Shown here piece by piece: positions 19,908 to 28,078 of a stretch of 64,000 nucleotides of DNA (within the stretch, counting starts at the first letter, position 1; every line of letters begins with the position of its first letter). The stretch comes from Collinsella sp. (GTDB taxonomy: Bacteria > Actinomycetota > Coriobacteriia > Coriobacteriales > Coriobacteriaceae), in NCBI GenBank assembly GCA_018380195.1, contig JAGZUC010000011.1, forward strand, positions 11,488 through 75,487. The letters run 5' to 3'. Position numbers and translations under genes: made by a program. The notes beneath the pieces were generated by a model that was not told the DNA's origin, ran no database searches, and worked only from the letters and a program-made list of their open reading frames with translations.

Positions 19908-21095
19908 ATGAACGCCACAGTCGTGATTCCAACGTATTGGGCGAGCGATGACGCTTGCGCAAACGCCCCTGGCACTTATGACCATTCGACGCGACTCAAC
20001 GCCGACAATCCCGAACTCGACCGCTGCCTGGCCTCGCTTGAGCAGGTGCGTGACATCCCACGCATCATCCTTTTGGTGGTCTGTCCCGTTTCTGCCACAG
20101 CCGATGTGTCGCTGCGCGTGCACGAGATTGTCGACGCGCATCCCACGCTCAAGGTCACCGTTGTCACCAACACCCAGGCCTCGCGCATCGCAGACCGGGT
20201 TGCTCAGATCGCGCCCAAGGGTTCGGGCGAGTGCGTGAGCCTGCGAGGCTACGGTGCCATCCGCAACATGGGGCTAGCCTGTGCCGCTGTGCTGGGGCAT
20301 GACGCGGTTATCTTTTTGGATGACGATGAGACTGTCATCGACGCCGACTTTATGAAGCGCGCGACCTATGCGTTGGGGCAGCAGACGCGTCAGGGCTTGC
20401 CGATCTTGGTCAAGAGCGGCTATTTCTACGATCGCGACGGCTCGCCGCTGGCTCCCACGGACAAGGCGGGCATCTGCCATCGTTGGTGGACCAAGCGCAT
20501 CGAGTTCAACCGTTGGATGAAAAAGGCGCTCTCGGGCACCCGCATCTCGCGCTCCAACTACGTGTGCGGCGGCCTGATGGCCCTGCACGCCCGCGCCTTT
20601 ACGCGTGTGGCCTTTGACCCGTTTATCACCCGCGGCGAGGACTTGGATTACCTCTTTAACATGCGCATGTTTGGCTACGACGTGTGGTTCGATAACGAGT
20701 GGACCGTGCGCCATCTGCCTCCGGAGTCCGAAAAGCGCTCACCGCGCTTTATGCAGGATGTATACCGTTGGTACTACGAACGGGCCAAGTTGACATTCGC
20801 CGCGCATCAAAAGGAGCTCATTCCCGTTACGGCGGCATCGCTCATGCCCTACCCGGGCCCGTGGATTTCGCGCGAGCTCGACGACCGCGTGCGCAAGACC
20901 GCTATGGCCCGCAGCGTGTTTACCCGCGAGCATGAGGGCTACCTGCGCATCTGGCGCCATGGTATCGGCGAGGCAAAGGCCTATGCGCGCCAAAACGCTG
21001 CAAGCTATCTGCGTTTCCAGAGCTTTTGGCCCAAGATCATGGACGGGCTTTGGCGTGACGCACAACTGATCAGTATCCTGGAGGGGGCCGAATGA
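19908..21095 (+). CDS. GT2-family glycosyltransferase
   Basis: 395 residues with a GT-A fold: VVIPTYW at the N-terminus, the DxD-type metal site FLDDDE near residue 140, and a GEDLDYLFNMRMFGYDVWFDNEW segment typical of family 2 acceptor-side motifs. No membrane helices, so it is soluble or membrane-associated. It transfers a sugar from a nucleotide donor to an unknown acceptor, plausibly a cell-surface glycan. Strong site AGGGAGGGTAAGG precedes ATG. Its stop codon overlaps the start of the second LytS-type kinase by four bases (ATGA), so the two are co-translated. Confidence 0.8.
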   Translation: MNATVVIPTYWASDDACANAPGTYDHSTRLNADNPELDRCLASLEQVRDIPRIILLVVCPVSATADVSLRVHEIVDAHPTLKVTVVTNTQASRIADRVAQIAPKGSGECVSLRGYGAIRNMGLACAAVLGHDAVIFLDDDETVIDADFMKRATYALGQQTRQGLPILVKSGYFYDRDGSPLAPTDKAGICHRWWTKRIEFNRWMKKALSGTRISRSNYVCGGLMALHARAFTRVAFDPFITRGEDLDYLFNMRMFGYDVWFDNEWTVRHLPPESEKRSPRFMQDVYRWYYERAKLTFAAHQKELIPVTAASLMPYPGPWISRELDDRVRKTAMARSVFTREHEGYLRIWRHGIGEAKAYARQNAASYLRFQSFWPKIMDGLWRDAQLISILEGAE

Positions 21096-22435
21096 TCGAC
21101 CGCCGCGCCCAGCGCGATAGTTCAATATCAATCTTTCGCATCATTGCCGTTGCCTGCGCCATTTGCGTGCTGGTGTACTTTATTTTTGCCTTGGTGACCG
21201 GTATCGAGCCGATCGCCACGGTGATTGCCTGCGCGCTGCTGTGCATCTTTCTGTGCATCTTTATCTTTTTGACGCTCAATCCCGATTCGGTGCGCTCCCA
21301 GTACACCGAGGAGACGCTCTCGGTGGCCTCGGCCATGCTCGAGGACATTAAGGGCGGTCTGACGCAGGAGTCGGCGCGTTTGGTGTGCCGGCGCATTTTG
21401 CCCGAGACGCGCGCCATGACGGTGGCCATCACCGACGAGGACAACGTGCTTGCCTGCGCGGGCGAGTTTGAGGAAAAACTGCTGCCCGATACTCCCATCC
21501 ACACGCTTGCCACACGCTACGTTATCGAACATGGCATCGTGCAGTCGTTCAACCGTATGGTGGATGTCGTGGGTTCGGACGGCTCGCACAACCAAGTCCC
21601 CGCCGGCATTATCGCCCCCATCAAGGTGGGCGATCGTACCGTCGGCACGCTCAAGTTCTACTACAAGACCCCGCGCGCCGTCGACCGTACCCAGTACGCG
21701 CTTGCCTCGGGCTTTGCCGAGATCTTGTCCACGCAGCTCGCCATCCACGAGCTCGAGGTGCAAAAGGAACTCACGGCGCGCGCCGAGGTGCGTGCGCTGC
21801 AGGCGCAGATTAACCCGCACTTCCTGTTCAACACGCTGAACACCATTGCATCGTTTACGCGCACCGACCCGCTGCGGGCCCGCGAACTGCTTCGTGAGTT
21901 CTCATCGTTCTATCGTGCCACGCTCGACAACTCGGGATCGCTTATTCCGGTCTCGCGCGAGGTCGCACAGACCAGGCGCTACCTTACCTTTGAGAAGGCC
22001 CGCTTTGGCGAGGACCGCGTGCTTGCGACGTTCGATGTGTCCGAGGACGTGGAAGATACGCTGGTGCCGGCGTTCGTGATCCAGCCGATTGTCGAGAACG
22101 CCGTACGTCATGGTATGGGCGATGACGACGCCCTGAGGATCGACGTGACCGTTCACCAAGACGGCGAGGATGCAATCTTGATTGCCGTGGCCGATAATGG
22201 CGTGGGCATGGATGAGGGTACCGCCGCCAGACTGTTTGACGAGCGTTCTGCCCGTCCCGACGCCAGCTCTCCCCAGGGTGGCGGCGCCGGTGTGGCCATG
22301 CACAATATTTCGGAGCGCATCCATCGCTTTTATGGGCCGCACTCCTATACGCGTGTCGAATCGGCGCCGGGCAAGGGCACCAAAGTGCTCCTTCATCTTG
22401 ATTTGTCAGAGAGCATCTTCGACATTCAAGAGTAA
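21092..22435 (+). CDS. LytS-type sensor histidine kinase, paralogue 2
   Basis: 447 residues, same architecture as the kinase at 15180: two N-terminal membrane helices (about 15-35 and 42-62), a GAF-like domain with AGIIAPIKVGDRTVGTLKFYY, phosphoacceptor H243 in NPHFLFNTLN, N box PIVENAVRHG and G1 box DNGVGMDEG. It starts within the stop codon of the glycosyltransferase gene and is followed 72 bases later by its LytTR regulator. Duplication of a whole kinase/regulator module within 6 kb is apparent. The ligand is unknown. Confidence 0.9.
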   Translation: MIDRRAQRDSSISIFRIIAVACAICVLVYFIFALVTGIEPIATVIACALLCIFLCIFIFLTLNPDSVRSQYTEETLSVASAMLEDIKGGLTQESARLVCRRILPETRAMTVAITDEDNVLACAGEFEEKLLPDTPIHTLATRYVIEHGIVQSFNRMVDVVGSDGSHNQVPAGIIAPIKVGDRTVGTLKFYYKTPRAVDRTQYALASGFAEILSTQLAIHELEVQKELTARAEVRALQAQINPHFLFNTLNTIASFTRTDPLRARELLREFSSFYRATLDNSGSLIPVSREVAQTRRYLTFEKARFGEDRVLATFDVSEDVEDTLVPAFVIQPIVENAVRHGMGDDDALRIDVTVHQDGEDAILIAVADNGVGMDEGTAARLFDERSARPDASSPQGGGAGVAMHNISERIHRFYGPHSYTRVESAPGKGTKVLLHLDLSESIFDIQE

Positions 22436-22507
22436 AATAAAAGGCTACGGGCTCAACGTCATGCGACGGATGCCCGGCGTAGTTAGTTGACGAAAGGTTT
22501 TATCCCT

Positions 22508-23224
22508 ATGCTGCGTGCGATGATTGTGGATGATGAGGCGCCGGCTCGCTCGGAGCTTCGCTTCCTGCTCGAGCAAACGGGCAAGATCGGCACGATCACG
22601 GAGGCGTCGAGCGTCCGCTCCGCCATCGAGATGCTTATGGAAAGTCGCGTGGATGTCGTGTTTCTCGATATCTCGATGCCCGGTGCCTCGGGCCTGCAAC
22701 TTGCCGAGGCGCTGCATAAGCTCAAAAATCCGCCGGCGATCGTGTTTGTGACTGCGTATAGTGACCATGCGGTCGAGGCATTCGACGTGGATGCCGTCGA
22801 TTATCTGATGAAGCCGGTCGAGGAAGCTCGCTTGGATCGCGCGATCGAGAAGGTCATGCAACGCACCAAGCCGGTTACGGACAGCAAGGTGACCATCGAG
22901 CGTATCCCGGTGGAAAAGGGCGGCCGCAAGGTGCTCATTCCCGTGGACGACATTCGCTTTATCATGGCCAAGGACGATTACTCCTGCATCTATACCGTCG
23001 ATGATCGCTTTTTGTCGACGACCTCGCTGGCGCAGTTTGAGGCCAAACTCTGCGACTTTGGCTTCTTCCGTGTTCACCGCCGCTATATCGTCAACTTGGC
23101 GTGCGTCACGGATGTGGAGACGGTGCCCTCGGGCGCCATCCAGCTGGGCATTACGGGCGTCGACGAACGCGTGCCGGTTTCGCGCCGCCGCGTCGTGCCG
23201 CTCAAGAAGGCTCTGAGTCTCTAG
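22508..23224 (+). CDS. LytTR-family response regulator, paralogue 2
   Basis: 238 residues: receiver domain (acidic pair D8-D9, phosphoacceptor D54 in VVFLDISMPG, K103 in DYLMKPVEE) plus a LytTR domain with GFFRVHRRYIVNLACV. Start ATG 22508 is preferred over an upstream in-frame start because the conserved receiver begins directly at MLRAMIVDDE and AAAGG lies upstream. Partner of the kinase at 21092. Confidence 0.92.
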   Translation: MLRAMIVDDEAPARSELRFLLEQTGKIGTITEASSVRSAIEMLMESRVDVVFLDISMPGASGLQLAEALHKLKNPPAIVFVTAYSDHAVEAFDVDAVDYLMKPVEEARLDRAIEKVMQRTKPVTDSKVTIERIPVEKGGRKVLIPVDDIRFIMAKDDYSCIYTVDDRFLSTTSLAQFEAKLCDFGFFRVHRRYIVNLACVTDVETVPSGAIQLGITGVDERVPVSRRRVVPLKKALSL

Positions 23225-23230
23225 CACACT

Positions 23231-23280
23231 GGCCCCGCAGCCCTGTAGACCCATCGTCTGCGGAGCCGTGGGGCCTTTTT
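23231..23280 (+). terminator. intrinsic terminator after LytTR regulator 2
   Basis: GGCCCCGCAG at 23231 can pair with CTGCGG (23258-23263) and with GGGGCC (23270-23275), giving a branched GC stem followed by TTTTTGT. Confidence 0.75.
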
Positions 23281-23319
23281 GTATGTATCTGCCGAATCGT
23301 TTTTTGCGGAAGGGATCCC

Positions 23320-23787
23320 ATGAACAGTGCAAGCGCCAAGCGTATCGACATCATCTCGGACACCCACGGCTATCTTTCGCCTGCGCTCCTGGATGAGCTT
23401 GAGGGCGCAGACCTGATTATCCACGCCGGCGACCTCACGTCAGAGATGGACTACGAGCACCTATGCACCATCGCCCCCGTGCGGGCCGTACTGGGCAACA
23501 ACGATTACTACCGCGACTACGGCCCCGATGTAGACCGTCTTGCGCTCTTTACCTACGAAGGCCTTAAATTCGCCGTAGCCCACTACCGCGAAGACCTTCC
23601 GGTGGGATCCGTAGACGTAGCCATCAACGGCCACACCCACGTAACCAAAGAAGCCCAAGTGGGCCGTTGCTTAGTCCTCAACCCGGGCAGCGCCAGCTAC
23701 CCCAGAGGCACCCGAGGCCCCACCATGGCCAGAATGCTCGTCAAAGACGGCAAGATCATAAGCACCAAATTTATTGACCTAGAGTAA
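23320..23787 (+). CDS. YfcE/MJ0936-family metallophosphoesterase
   Basis: 155 residues with the calcineurin-like metal motifs in order: ISDTHG, HAGDLTS, GNND, and C-terminal GHTH. This compact family hydrolyses phosphodiesters in vitro, with the physiological substrate unknown; it is cytoplasmic. ATG 23320 follows GGAAGGG. The gene sits between two terminators and appears monocistronic. Confidence 0.88.
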   Translation: MNSASAKRIDIISDTHGYLSPALLDELEGADLIIHAGDLTSEMDYEHLCTIAPVRAVLGNNDYYRDYGPDVDRLALFTYEGLKFAVAHYREDLPVGSVDVAINGHTHVTKEAQVGRCLVLNPGSASYPRGTRGPTMARMLVKDGKIISTKFIDLE

Positions 23788-23795
23788 AAGCAACA

Positions 23796-23828
23796 AAAAC
23801 GGGGGATGCAGATCGCATCCCCCGTTTC
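23796..23828. terminator. bidirectional intrinsic terminator
   Basis: AAACGGGGGATGC-agatc-GCATCCCCCGTTT: perfect 13-bp stem with A and T tracts on both sides, immediately after the phosphoesterase stop codon. Confidence 0.92.
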
Positions 23829-23959
23829 CATCTCAGCCAAAGGCCGAGTTCCAACAACAACCTTAGACAACCCCACCGCGGAGAACGGGGACCTCGAGCC
23901 GCGGAAGCGGCGAGGAGCAAGAACTGTTTGGACAAAGTGACGGCAGGGAGGGTCTCCGT

Positions 23960-24074
23960 GGCTGAGGGCGGGGGTTAAGTTTGTCGCGAGTTCCGCACGC
24001 AAAGGAAAGCACTTAATGTGCTTTCCGTCTTGCGCAGGACTGTAGAGCAGCAAACTTAACCCCCGCCCTCAGCC
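23960..24074. repeat. composite palindrome: 24-bp perfect arms with inner hairpin
   Basis: 23960-23983 and 24051-24074 are perfect reverse complements over 24 bp. Imperfect pairing extends outward to GGGAGGG (~23945) and CCCTCCC (~24089). The centre holds GGAAAGCAC-ttaat-GTGCTTTCC (24004-24026). Same two-tier design as the unit at 9051 but different arm sequence. The flanks 23829-23959 and 24075-24120 contain no gene. Confidence 0.9.
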
Positions 24075-24120
24075 CCGGAAGCCCTCCCGGATGGCCCCAA
24101 AAAATTTTTCAAAAAAGTTG

Positions 24121-24150
24121 TTGCGCGCCGGACAGACTTCTGTGTATACT
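24121..24150 (+). promoter_or_regulatory. promoter of tRNA-Asp
   Basis: TTGCGC (24121-24126) and TATACT (24145-24150) with an 18-base spacer lie 47 bases upstream of the tRNA, a good sigma-70-type arrangement. Confidence 0.7.
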
Positions 24151-24196
24151 AATCCCCGCAGCGCACGCGAGCGGAAACAAACGCGAACGTCTGCCT

Positions 24197-24274
<78 letters not shown>

Positions 24275-24282
24275 ACGCAATT

Positions 24283-24310
24283 AAAGCCACGTCTTCGGAC
24301 GTGGCTTTTT
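24283..24310 (+). terminator. terminator of tRNA-Asp
   Basis: AAAGCCACGTC-ttcg-GACGTGGCTTTTT: perfect 11-bp stem with UUCG tetraloop and T tract. Confidence 0.93.
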
Positions 24311-24428
24311 GCGTTTGATGCACTTTGTTTCGATAGAACGATCGCCCTGGTGCATCTTCGCCCAGAACCCCCGCGCCTTCGGGAACGCAAGTAAAATCTA
24401 ATGAGTATATCTGTCTGAACAACAGCTT

Positions 24429-24473
24429 TGTTGCGCAACACCTGTTCTACGAGACAGGGGGTTAGGTTATACT
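24429..24473. promoter_or_regulatory. operator-like dyads and -10 box upstream of the Rrf2 gene
   Basis: TGTTGCGCAACA (24429-24440) is a perfect 12-bp palindrome, directly followed by CCTGT...ACAGG (24441-24458) and a TATACT -10 box (24468-24473). The dyads lie about where a -35 box would be, consistent with repression by a dimeric regulator such as the Rrf2 protein encoded at 24634. Confidence 0.45.
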
Positions 24474-24633
24474 AAATTGCACTGTGCGCCGCATCTGATG
24501 CATTTCGCTCCAAGCGCGGCACTCAGGGGATATCCGATTTACCATTTGGATGTCCTGGCGGTCATTTAGCGTCTCGACACAAGCTCGGCCCCGGAGCTCG
24601 TTCGAGCTGTTCCTATTCCTTGAAAGGGGAAAA

Positions 24634-25119
24634 ATGGACATATCGAGGAAGACTGATTACGCCCTTCGCATGCTCGCGATGCTTGCCGAGGACCCGGAGC
24701 GTCTGCTTTCTGTTCGCACCGCCGCCGAAGAGGTCAATGTCCCGTATTCGTTTGCCCGTTCGATTCAGCATGGTTTGGTTCAGGCCGGTATTGTGGAGAG
24801 CCTGCGTGGCGTCCATGGCGGCATGCGTCTTAAGGTCAGCCCCGACGATGTCACCATCCGCCAGGTCGTTGAGGCCGTTCAGGGCCCCATGGTCATGAAC
24901 GATTGCACCGCGCCCGATGGCGACTGTGCGCGCATGGGCACGTGCTGCTATCATCCCCTGTGGGCCGGAGCTCAAGCGCTGATGCGCGACTACCTCGATT
25001 CCGTTTCGCTGGGCGATATCGTCGCTCACCGCCAGTTCCCGGCCGTCGATTCCAAGTTCGCCGACCGCGATGCGTTTCCCGAGTACGCCACCTGTGCGTG
25101 CGCTTGCCGGGAGGAATAG
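24634..25119 (+). CDS. Rrf2-family transcriptional regulator
   Basis: 161 residues. The winged-helix DNA-binding start MDISRKTDYALRMLAML is diagnostic of Rrf2. A GGMRLK wing follows, and a cysteine cluster C91-x6-C98-x5-C104-C105 matches the Fe-S ligand region of IscR/NsrR-type members. It probably senses iron-sulfur status, oxidative or nitrosative stress. ATG 24634 follows AAAGGGG. It lies upstream of the MutY-like glycosylase (22-base gap) and rubrerythrin genes, suggesting a small oxidative-stress regulon that it controls. Confidence 0.88.
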   Translation: MDISRKTDYALRMLAMLAEDPERLLSVRTAAEEVNVPYSFARSIQHGLVQAGIVESLRGVHGGMRLKVSPDDVTIRQVVEAVQGPMVMNDCTAPDGDCARMGTCCYHPLWAGAQALMRDYLDSVSLGDIVAHRQFPAVDSKFADRDAFPEYATCACACREE

Positions 25120-25140
25120 CGCCGCATAAGGAGCATAGCT

Positions 25141-26046
25141 ATGATTCAGGACCCCTTTCGTTCGATGATTCGTTCGGAAGGGGCCCTGCGTTATCGCGAC
25201 CTTCCGTGGCGCCGCACGCGCGACCCGTACATTATTTGGCTTTCCGAGGTTATGCTGCAGCAAACGCAGGTGCCGCGTGTGGAGACGCGTATGCCCGCGT
25301 GGCTCGACCGCTTTCCGACCGTACAGGCGCTCGCTCAGGCCGCTCCTTCCGACGTTTTGGATGCTTGGCAGGGGATGGGCTACAACCGACGTGCCCTGGC
25401 GCTTCACAGAGCCGCTCAGTGCGTTATGGAAGACTGGGGTGGGGAGTTTCCACGTGAGACTCGCGACTTGGTCGCCCTGCCTGGTATTGGCCCGGCGACG
25501 GCGCAGGGCATCCGGTCGTTTGCGTTCGATCTACCGGGTGTGTATCTGGAGACCAACGTGCGCACGGTCTTTCTGCATCATTTCTTTCCCGACGTGCCGG
25601 CCGTTCCCGATCGCGAGCTGGTGCCGCTGATTCAGGCCGCCTGTCCGGCGGCCCCTGGTGCGACGGCGGATGAGATCGCTCCCTTTGCCGTGCCGCTCGA
25701 TGATGCCGACACGCCGCGCGCATGGTATTACGCGCTGCTGGATTATGGCGCGTATCTTAAGAAGACGCTGCCCAATCCGTCCAGGCGCTCGGCGAGCTAT
25801 AGCCGTCAGTCCAAGTTTGAGGGCTCGCGCCGTCAAAAGCGCGCCCATATTGTGCGCATGCTGCTGGCTGCGCGCGATGGGCGGCCGTCGGGCATTACGC
25901 TCGATGAAGCCGTTGCAGGCGTTAACGAGATGGAGACGGCAGCCGGCCGCGAGTCGGTCGATCACGATCTTGTCGCAGACATTTTGGCCGACTTGGAGCG
26001 CGAGGGCTTTTGCCGCTCCGAGGGTGACCGCTGGCTAAGCGTGTAG
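25141..26046 (+). CDS. MutY-like HhH-GPD DNA glycosylase lacking the Fe-S loop
   Basis: 301 residues. The HhH-GPD core is intact: E36 of EVMLQQTQV aligns with MutY's catalytic Glu37, and the helix-hairpin-helix reads LVALPGIGPATAQGI. The usual catalytic Asp138 is replaced by Glu137 (VYLETNVRTV). The C-terminal C-x6-C-x2-C-x5-C cluster ligands are absent; the region after DYGAYLKKT has no cysteines. No NUDIX-like OxoG-recognition domain follows either; the last ~65 residues look like a small winged-helix. It probably excises adenine or another mispaired base in a short co-oriented group with Rrf2 and rubrerythrin genes. Exact specificity is uncertain. Confidence 0.78.
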   Translation: MIQDPFRSMIRSEGALRYRDLPWRRTRDPYIIWLSEVMLQQTQVPRVETRMPAWLDRFPTVQALAQAAPSDVLDAWQGMGYNRRALALHRAAQCVMEDWGGEFPRETRDLVALPGIGPATAQGIRSFAFDLPGVYLETNVRTVFLHHFFPDVPAVPDRELVPLIQAACPAAPGATADEIAPFAVPLDDADTPRAWYYALLDYGAYLKKTLPNPSRRSASYSRQSKFEGSRRQKRAHIVRMLLAARDGRPSGITLDEAVAGVNEMETAAGRESVDHDLVADILADLEREGFCRSEGDRWLSV

Positions 26047-26160
26047 CCAACCCGAATCTGAAGAAGAGGATTGTAAGGTTTAAATTCTCGGCTTGAGGGC
26101 ATCCTAAAGACAAGGCCGCTCGAAGCCTACGGGCGGCATATGTTGAAGGGAAGTACACCT

Positions 26161-26700
26161 ATGGATTTTGAGAACTCCCAAACCAAGAAGAACCTCGAGA
26201 CCGCTTTTGCCGGTGAGTCCCAGGCGCACACCAAGTATCGCTACTACGCATCTAAGGCCAAGAAGGATGGCTACGTTCAGATCTCGAATATCTTTGCCGA
26301 GACGGCGGGCAACGAGTCCGAGCACGCCAAGCTGTGGTTTAAGTATCTGCACGACGGCGCCGTTCCCGACACCCTGGATAACTTGCGTGATGCCGCTGCA
26401 GGCGAGAACTACGAGTGGACCACGATGTACGACGAGTTCGCCAAGACCGCCGAGGAGGAGGGCTTTACCGAGATCGCCGCAAAGTTCCGTGGCGTCGGCG
26501 CCGTGGAGAAGGCTCACGAGGAGCGCTACAACAAGCTTGTCGAGCGCATTGAGTCGGGCGAGGTGTTTGAGCGCGAGGGCGTGAAGGTATGGAAGTGCCT
26601 GAACTGCGGGCACCTGCATGTTGGTGCCGAGGCGCCCGAGGTGTGCCCGGTGTGTAACCACCCGAAGGCGTACTTTGAGGAGCAGGTGGTGAACTACTAG
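26161..26700 (+). CDS. rbr: rubrerythrin
   Basis: 179 residues: N-terminal four-helix diiron domain with the Glu/His ligands (AFAGESQAHTKY, ETAGNESEHAKLW, AEEEGF, VEKAHEERY) and a C-terminal rubredoxin-like zinc-ribbon/Fe site, CLNCGHLHVG...CPVCNHP. It reduces hydrogen peroxide to water using rubredoxin or NADH-derived electrons in anaerobes; cytoplasmic. Start ATG 26161 follows GAAGGGAAG. Part of the oxidative-stress group behind the Rrf2 gene. Confidence 0.95.
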   Translation: MDFENSQTKKNLETAFAGESQAHTKYRYYASKAKKDGYVQISNIFAETAGNESEHAKLWFKYLHDGAVPDTLDNLRDAAAGENYEWTTMYDEFAKTAEEEGFTEIAAKFRGVGAVEKAHEERYNKLVERIESGEVFEREGVKVWKCLNCGHLHVGAEAPEVCPVCNHPKAYFEEQVVNY

Positions 26701-26721
26701 CGCCGATACGAACGTGGACTG

Positions 26722-26811
26722 CGGGGCGCAGGGCGGGGAAATACCTTCCCCTCTCGCTCGCGGCTCCGCAGGGTCGCGCGAGGCAAAGGTATTTCCCCGC
26801 CCTGCGCCCCG
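26722..26811. repeat. composite palindrome: 26-bp perfect arms
   Basis: 26722-26747 and 26786-26811 are perfect reverse complements (26 bp). The 38-base centre (CTCTCGCTCGCGGCTCCGCA followed by GGGTCGCGCGAGGC) is almost identical to the centre of the unit at 27669-27754, although the arms are unrelated. It begins 21 bases after the rubrerythrin stop codon. Confidence 0.9.
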
Positions 26812-26861
26812 GCGTTGGGTCGTCGCTTGCTCGTTACTGAAAAGCTGATATTAAAGTTTGT

Positions 26862-26892
26862 GTGCCGCCCCTTATGGGGCGGCACGTTTTTG
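26862..26892 (+). terminator. intrinsic terminator
   Basis: GTGCCGCCCC-ttat-GGGGCGGCAC followed by GTTTTTGT. The same hairpin, with the same flanking GTTTGT, occurs at 27797, so the palindrome-plus-terminator pair is duplicated. Confidence 0.9.
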
Positions 26893-26981
26893 TATGGGGA
26901 CCGGTTGGGACGGCACCGTTCATGGGTGGGGTACACTGGGTAGCGATTTTTAGTTTACCTACTACCTGATGGGGTGTTTTT

Positions 26982-27614
26982 ATGGGTAAGAAGTCTCGGG
27001 CTCGGGTTGCTGCCGCGGGAACTCGCAAGGATCCTGGTCGTCGGGTTGCCGAGGGCAAAAAGGCCGATCGTGTCGAGAAGGACAAGAAGGTCGGTGCGCA
27101 TGCTCATCCTGAGTGGGCGCCTCACCTCAATACGGCTAGCGAGGATCTGACTGCTAAGTTGTTTACTCTGGTCGAGGTTATCTTGGGCGTGGTGCCCGTG
27201 GTGGTCGTTGGCTTGTTCTTGGCTTCGAAAGATGCCATGAGCGTGGATAAGCTCACCGATGTCTTTTCTCAGGACCCCTCGATGGTGGTTACGTTTATCT
27301 CTGCGTGCCTGCAGCCGTTTGTGGCGTACATGCTGTACATGATTTATCGCAAGTACTGCGAGGGCGATGCGGGCTTTGCCGCCGGCAACCTGATCGGCCT
27401 CTTGTGCTCCGAGATTTTGTTGCTCAATATCCCGGGCGTTATCGGCATGGGCATCTTGCTGTGGCGTGTTTGGCGCAATGTCGCCCCGCACTTTGAGAGC
27501 TGGCTGTTTGAGCGTCGTTTTACGGGCGTGGTGGCCGACATTGCCGGTTCGCTCGTGATTCTAGTCTTGGCGTTTTTGTGTGCCACCGCTGCTCGCGGTC
27601 TTTCGGGCATGTAA
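26982..27614 (+). CDS. conserved membrane protein of unknown function
   Basis: 210 residues. A basic N-terminal tail of ~55 residues (Lys/Arg-rich, RVAAAGTRKDPGRR) precedes four predicted membrane helices (about 58-82, 98-122, 132-165 and 182-206). I do not recognise the family. A TACACT -10-like box at ~26933 and GATGGGGTG before ATG support the start. It lies between two copies of the same palindrome/terminator unit. Confidence 0.6.
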   Translation: MGKKSRARVAAAGTRKDPGRRVAEGKKADRVEKDKKVGAHAHPEWAPHLNTASEDLTAKLFTLVEVILGVVPVVVVGLFLASKDAMSVDKLTDVFSQDPSMVVTFISACLQPFVAYMLYMIYRKYCEGDAGFAAGNLIGLLCSEILLLNIPGVIGMGILLWRVWRNVAPHFESWLFERRFTGVVADIAGSLVILVLAFLCATAARGLSGM

Positions 27615-27668
27615 TCTGCCCCCACCGACCACGGAGCGCAGGGCAACTGCCGGCCTTACCGCTCCGGG

Positions 27669-27754
27669 CGTCAGACCCGCGGCGCATCCCTTTCCCTCTC
27701 GCTCACGGCTTCGCAGAGTCGCGCGAGGCAAAGGCATACGCCGCGGGTCTGACG
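27669..27754. repeat. composite palindrome: 16-bp perfect arms, extended to ~24 with mismatches
   Basis: 27669-27684 and 27739-27754 are perfect reverse complements; inward pairing continues (GCGcATccCTTT with AAAGgcATaCGC). The centre nearly repeats that of the 26722 unit (CTCTCGCTCACGGCTTCGCA then GAGTCGCGCGAGGCAAAGG). Placed 54 bases after the stop of the membrane protein gene. Confidence 0.85.
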
Positions 27755-27796
27755 GCGCGGGCTTGCCAGCGAGTTTTGGCTCATAGATTGGTTTGT

Positions 27797-27827
27797 GTGC
27801 CGCCCCTTATGGGGCGGCACGTTTTGT
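27797..27827 (+). terminator. intrinsic terminator, second copy
   Basis: GTGCCGCCCC-ttat-GGGGCGGCAC followed by GTTTTGTGTG; duplicate of the hairpin at 26862. The remaining ~250 bases to the next gene (27828-28078) show no gene. Confidence 0.9.
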
Positions 27828-28078
27828 GTGGGGTCCCGGTCTTCACAATTTCCGTCAAGCTTTTGGTCAGCTTTTGGTTAGTTGGCGGGCTGGCGGAAGG
27901 GAAAAAGATCATTCCATAAAAAAGCTCATAGAAAGTGCTGGTAGGGGAGTTGTTGAGGTTTTCGACAGCTTTTGGGCAAAAGAAACTTTGTGGCTATTGC
28001 CGGCGATTGCGTTGTCGCGGTCATGGTGGTGCGGGATGCTGGTCGTAAGCGTCGAATGCTCCGATTGAGGAGGCCAAC

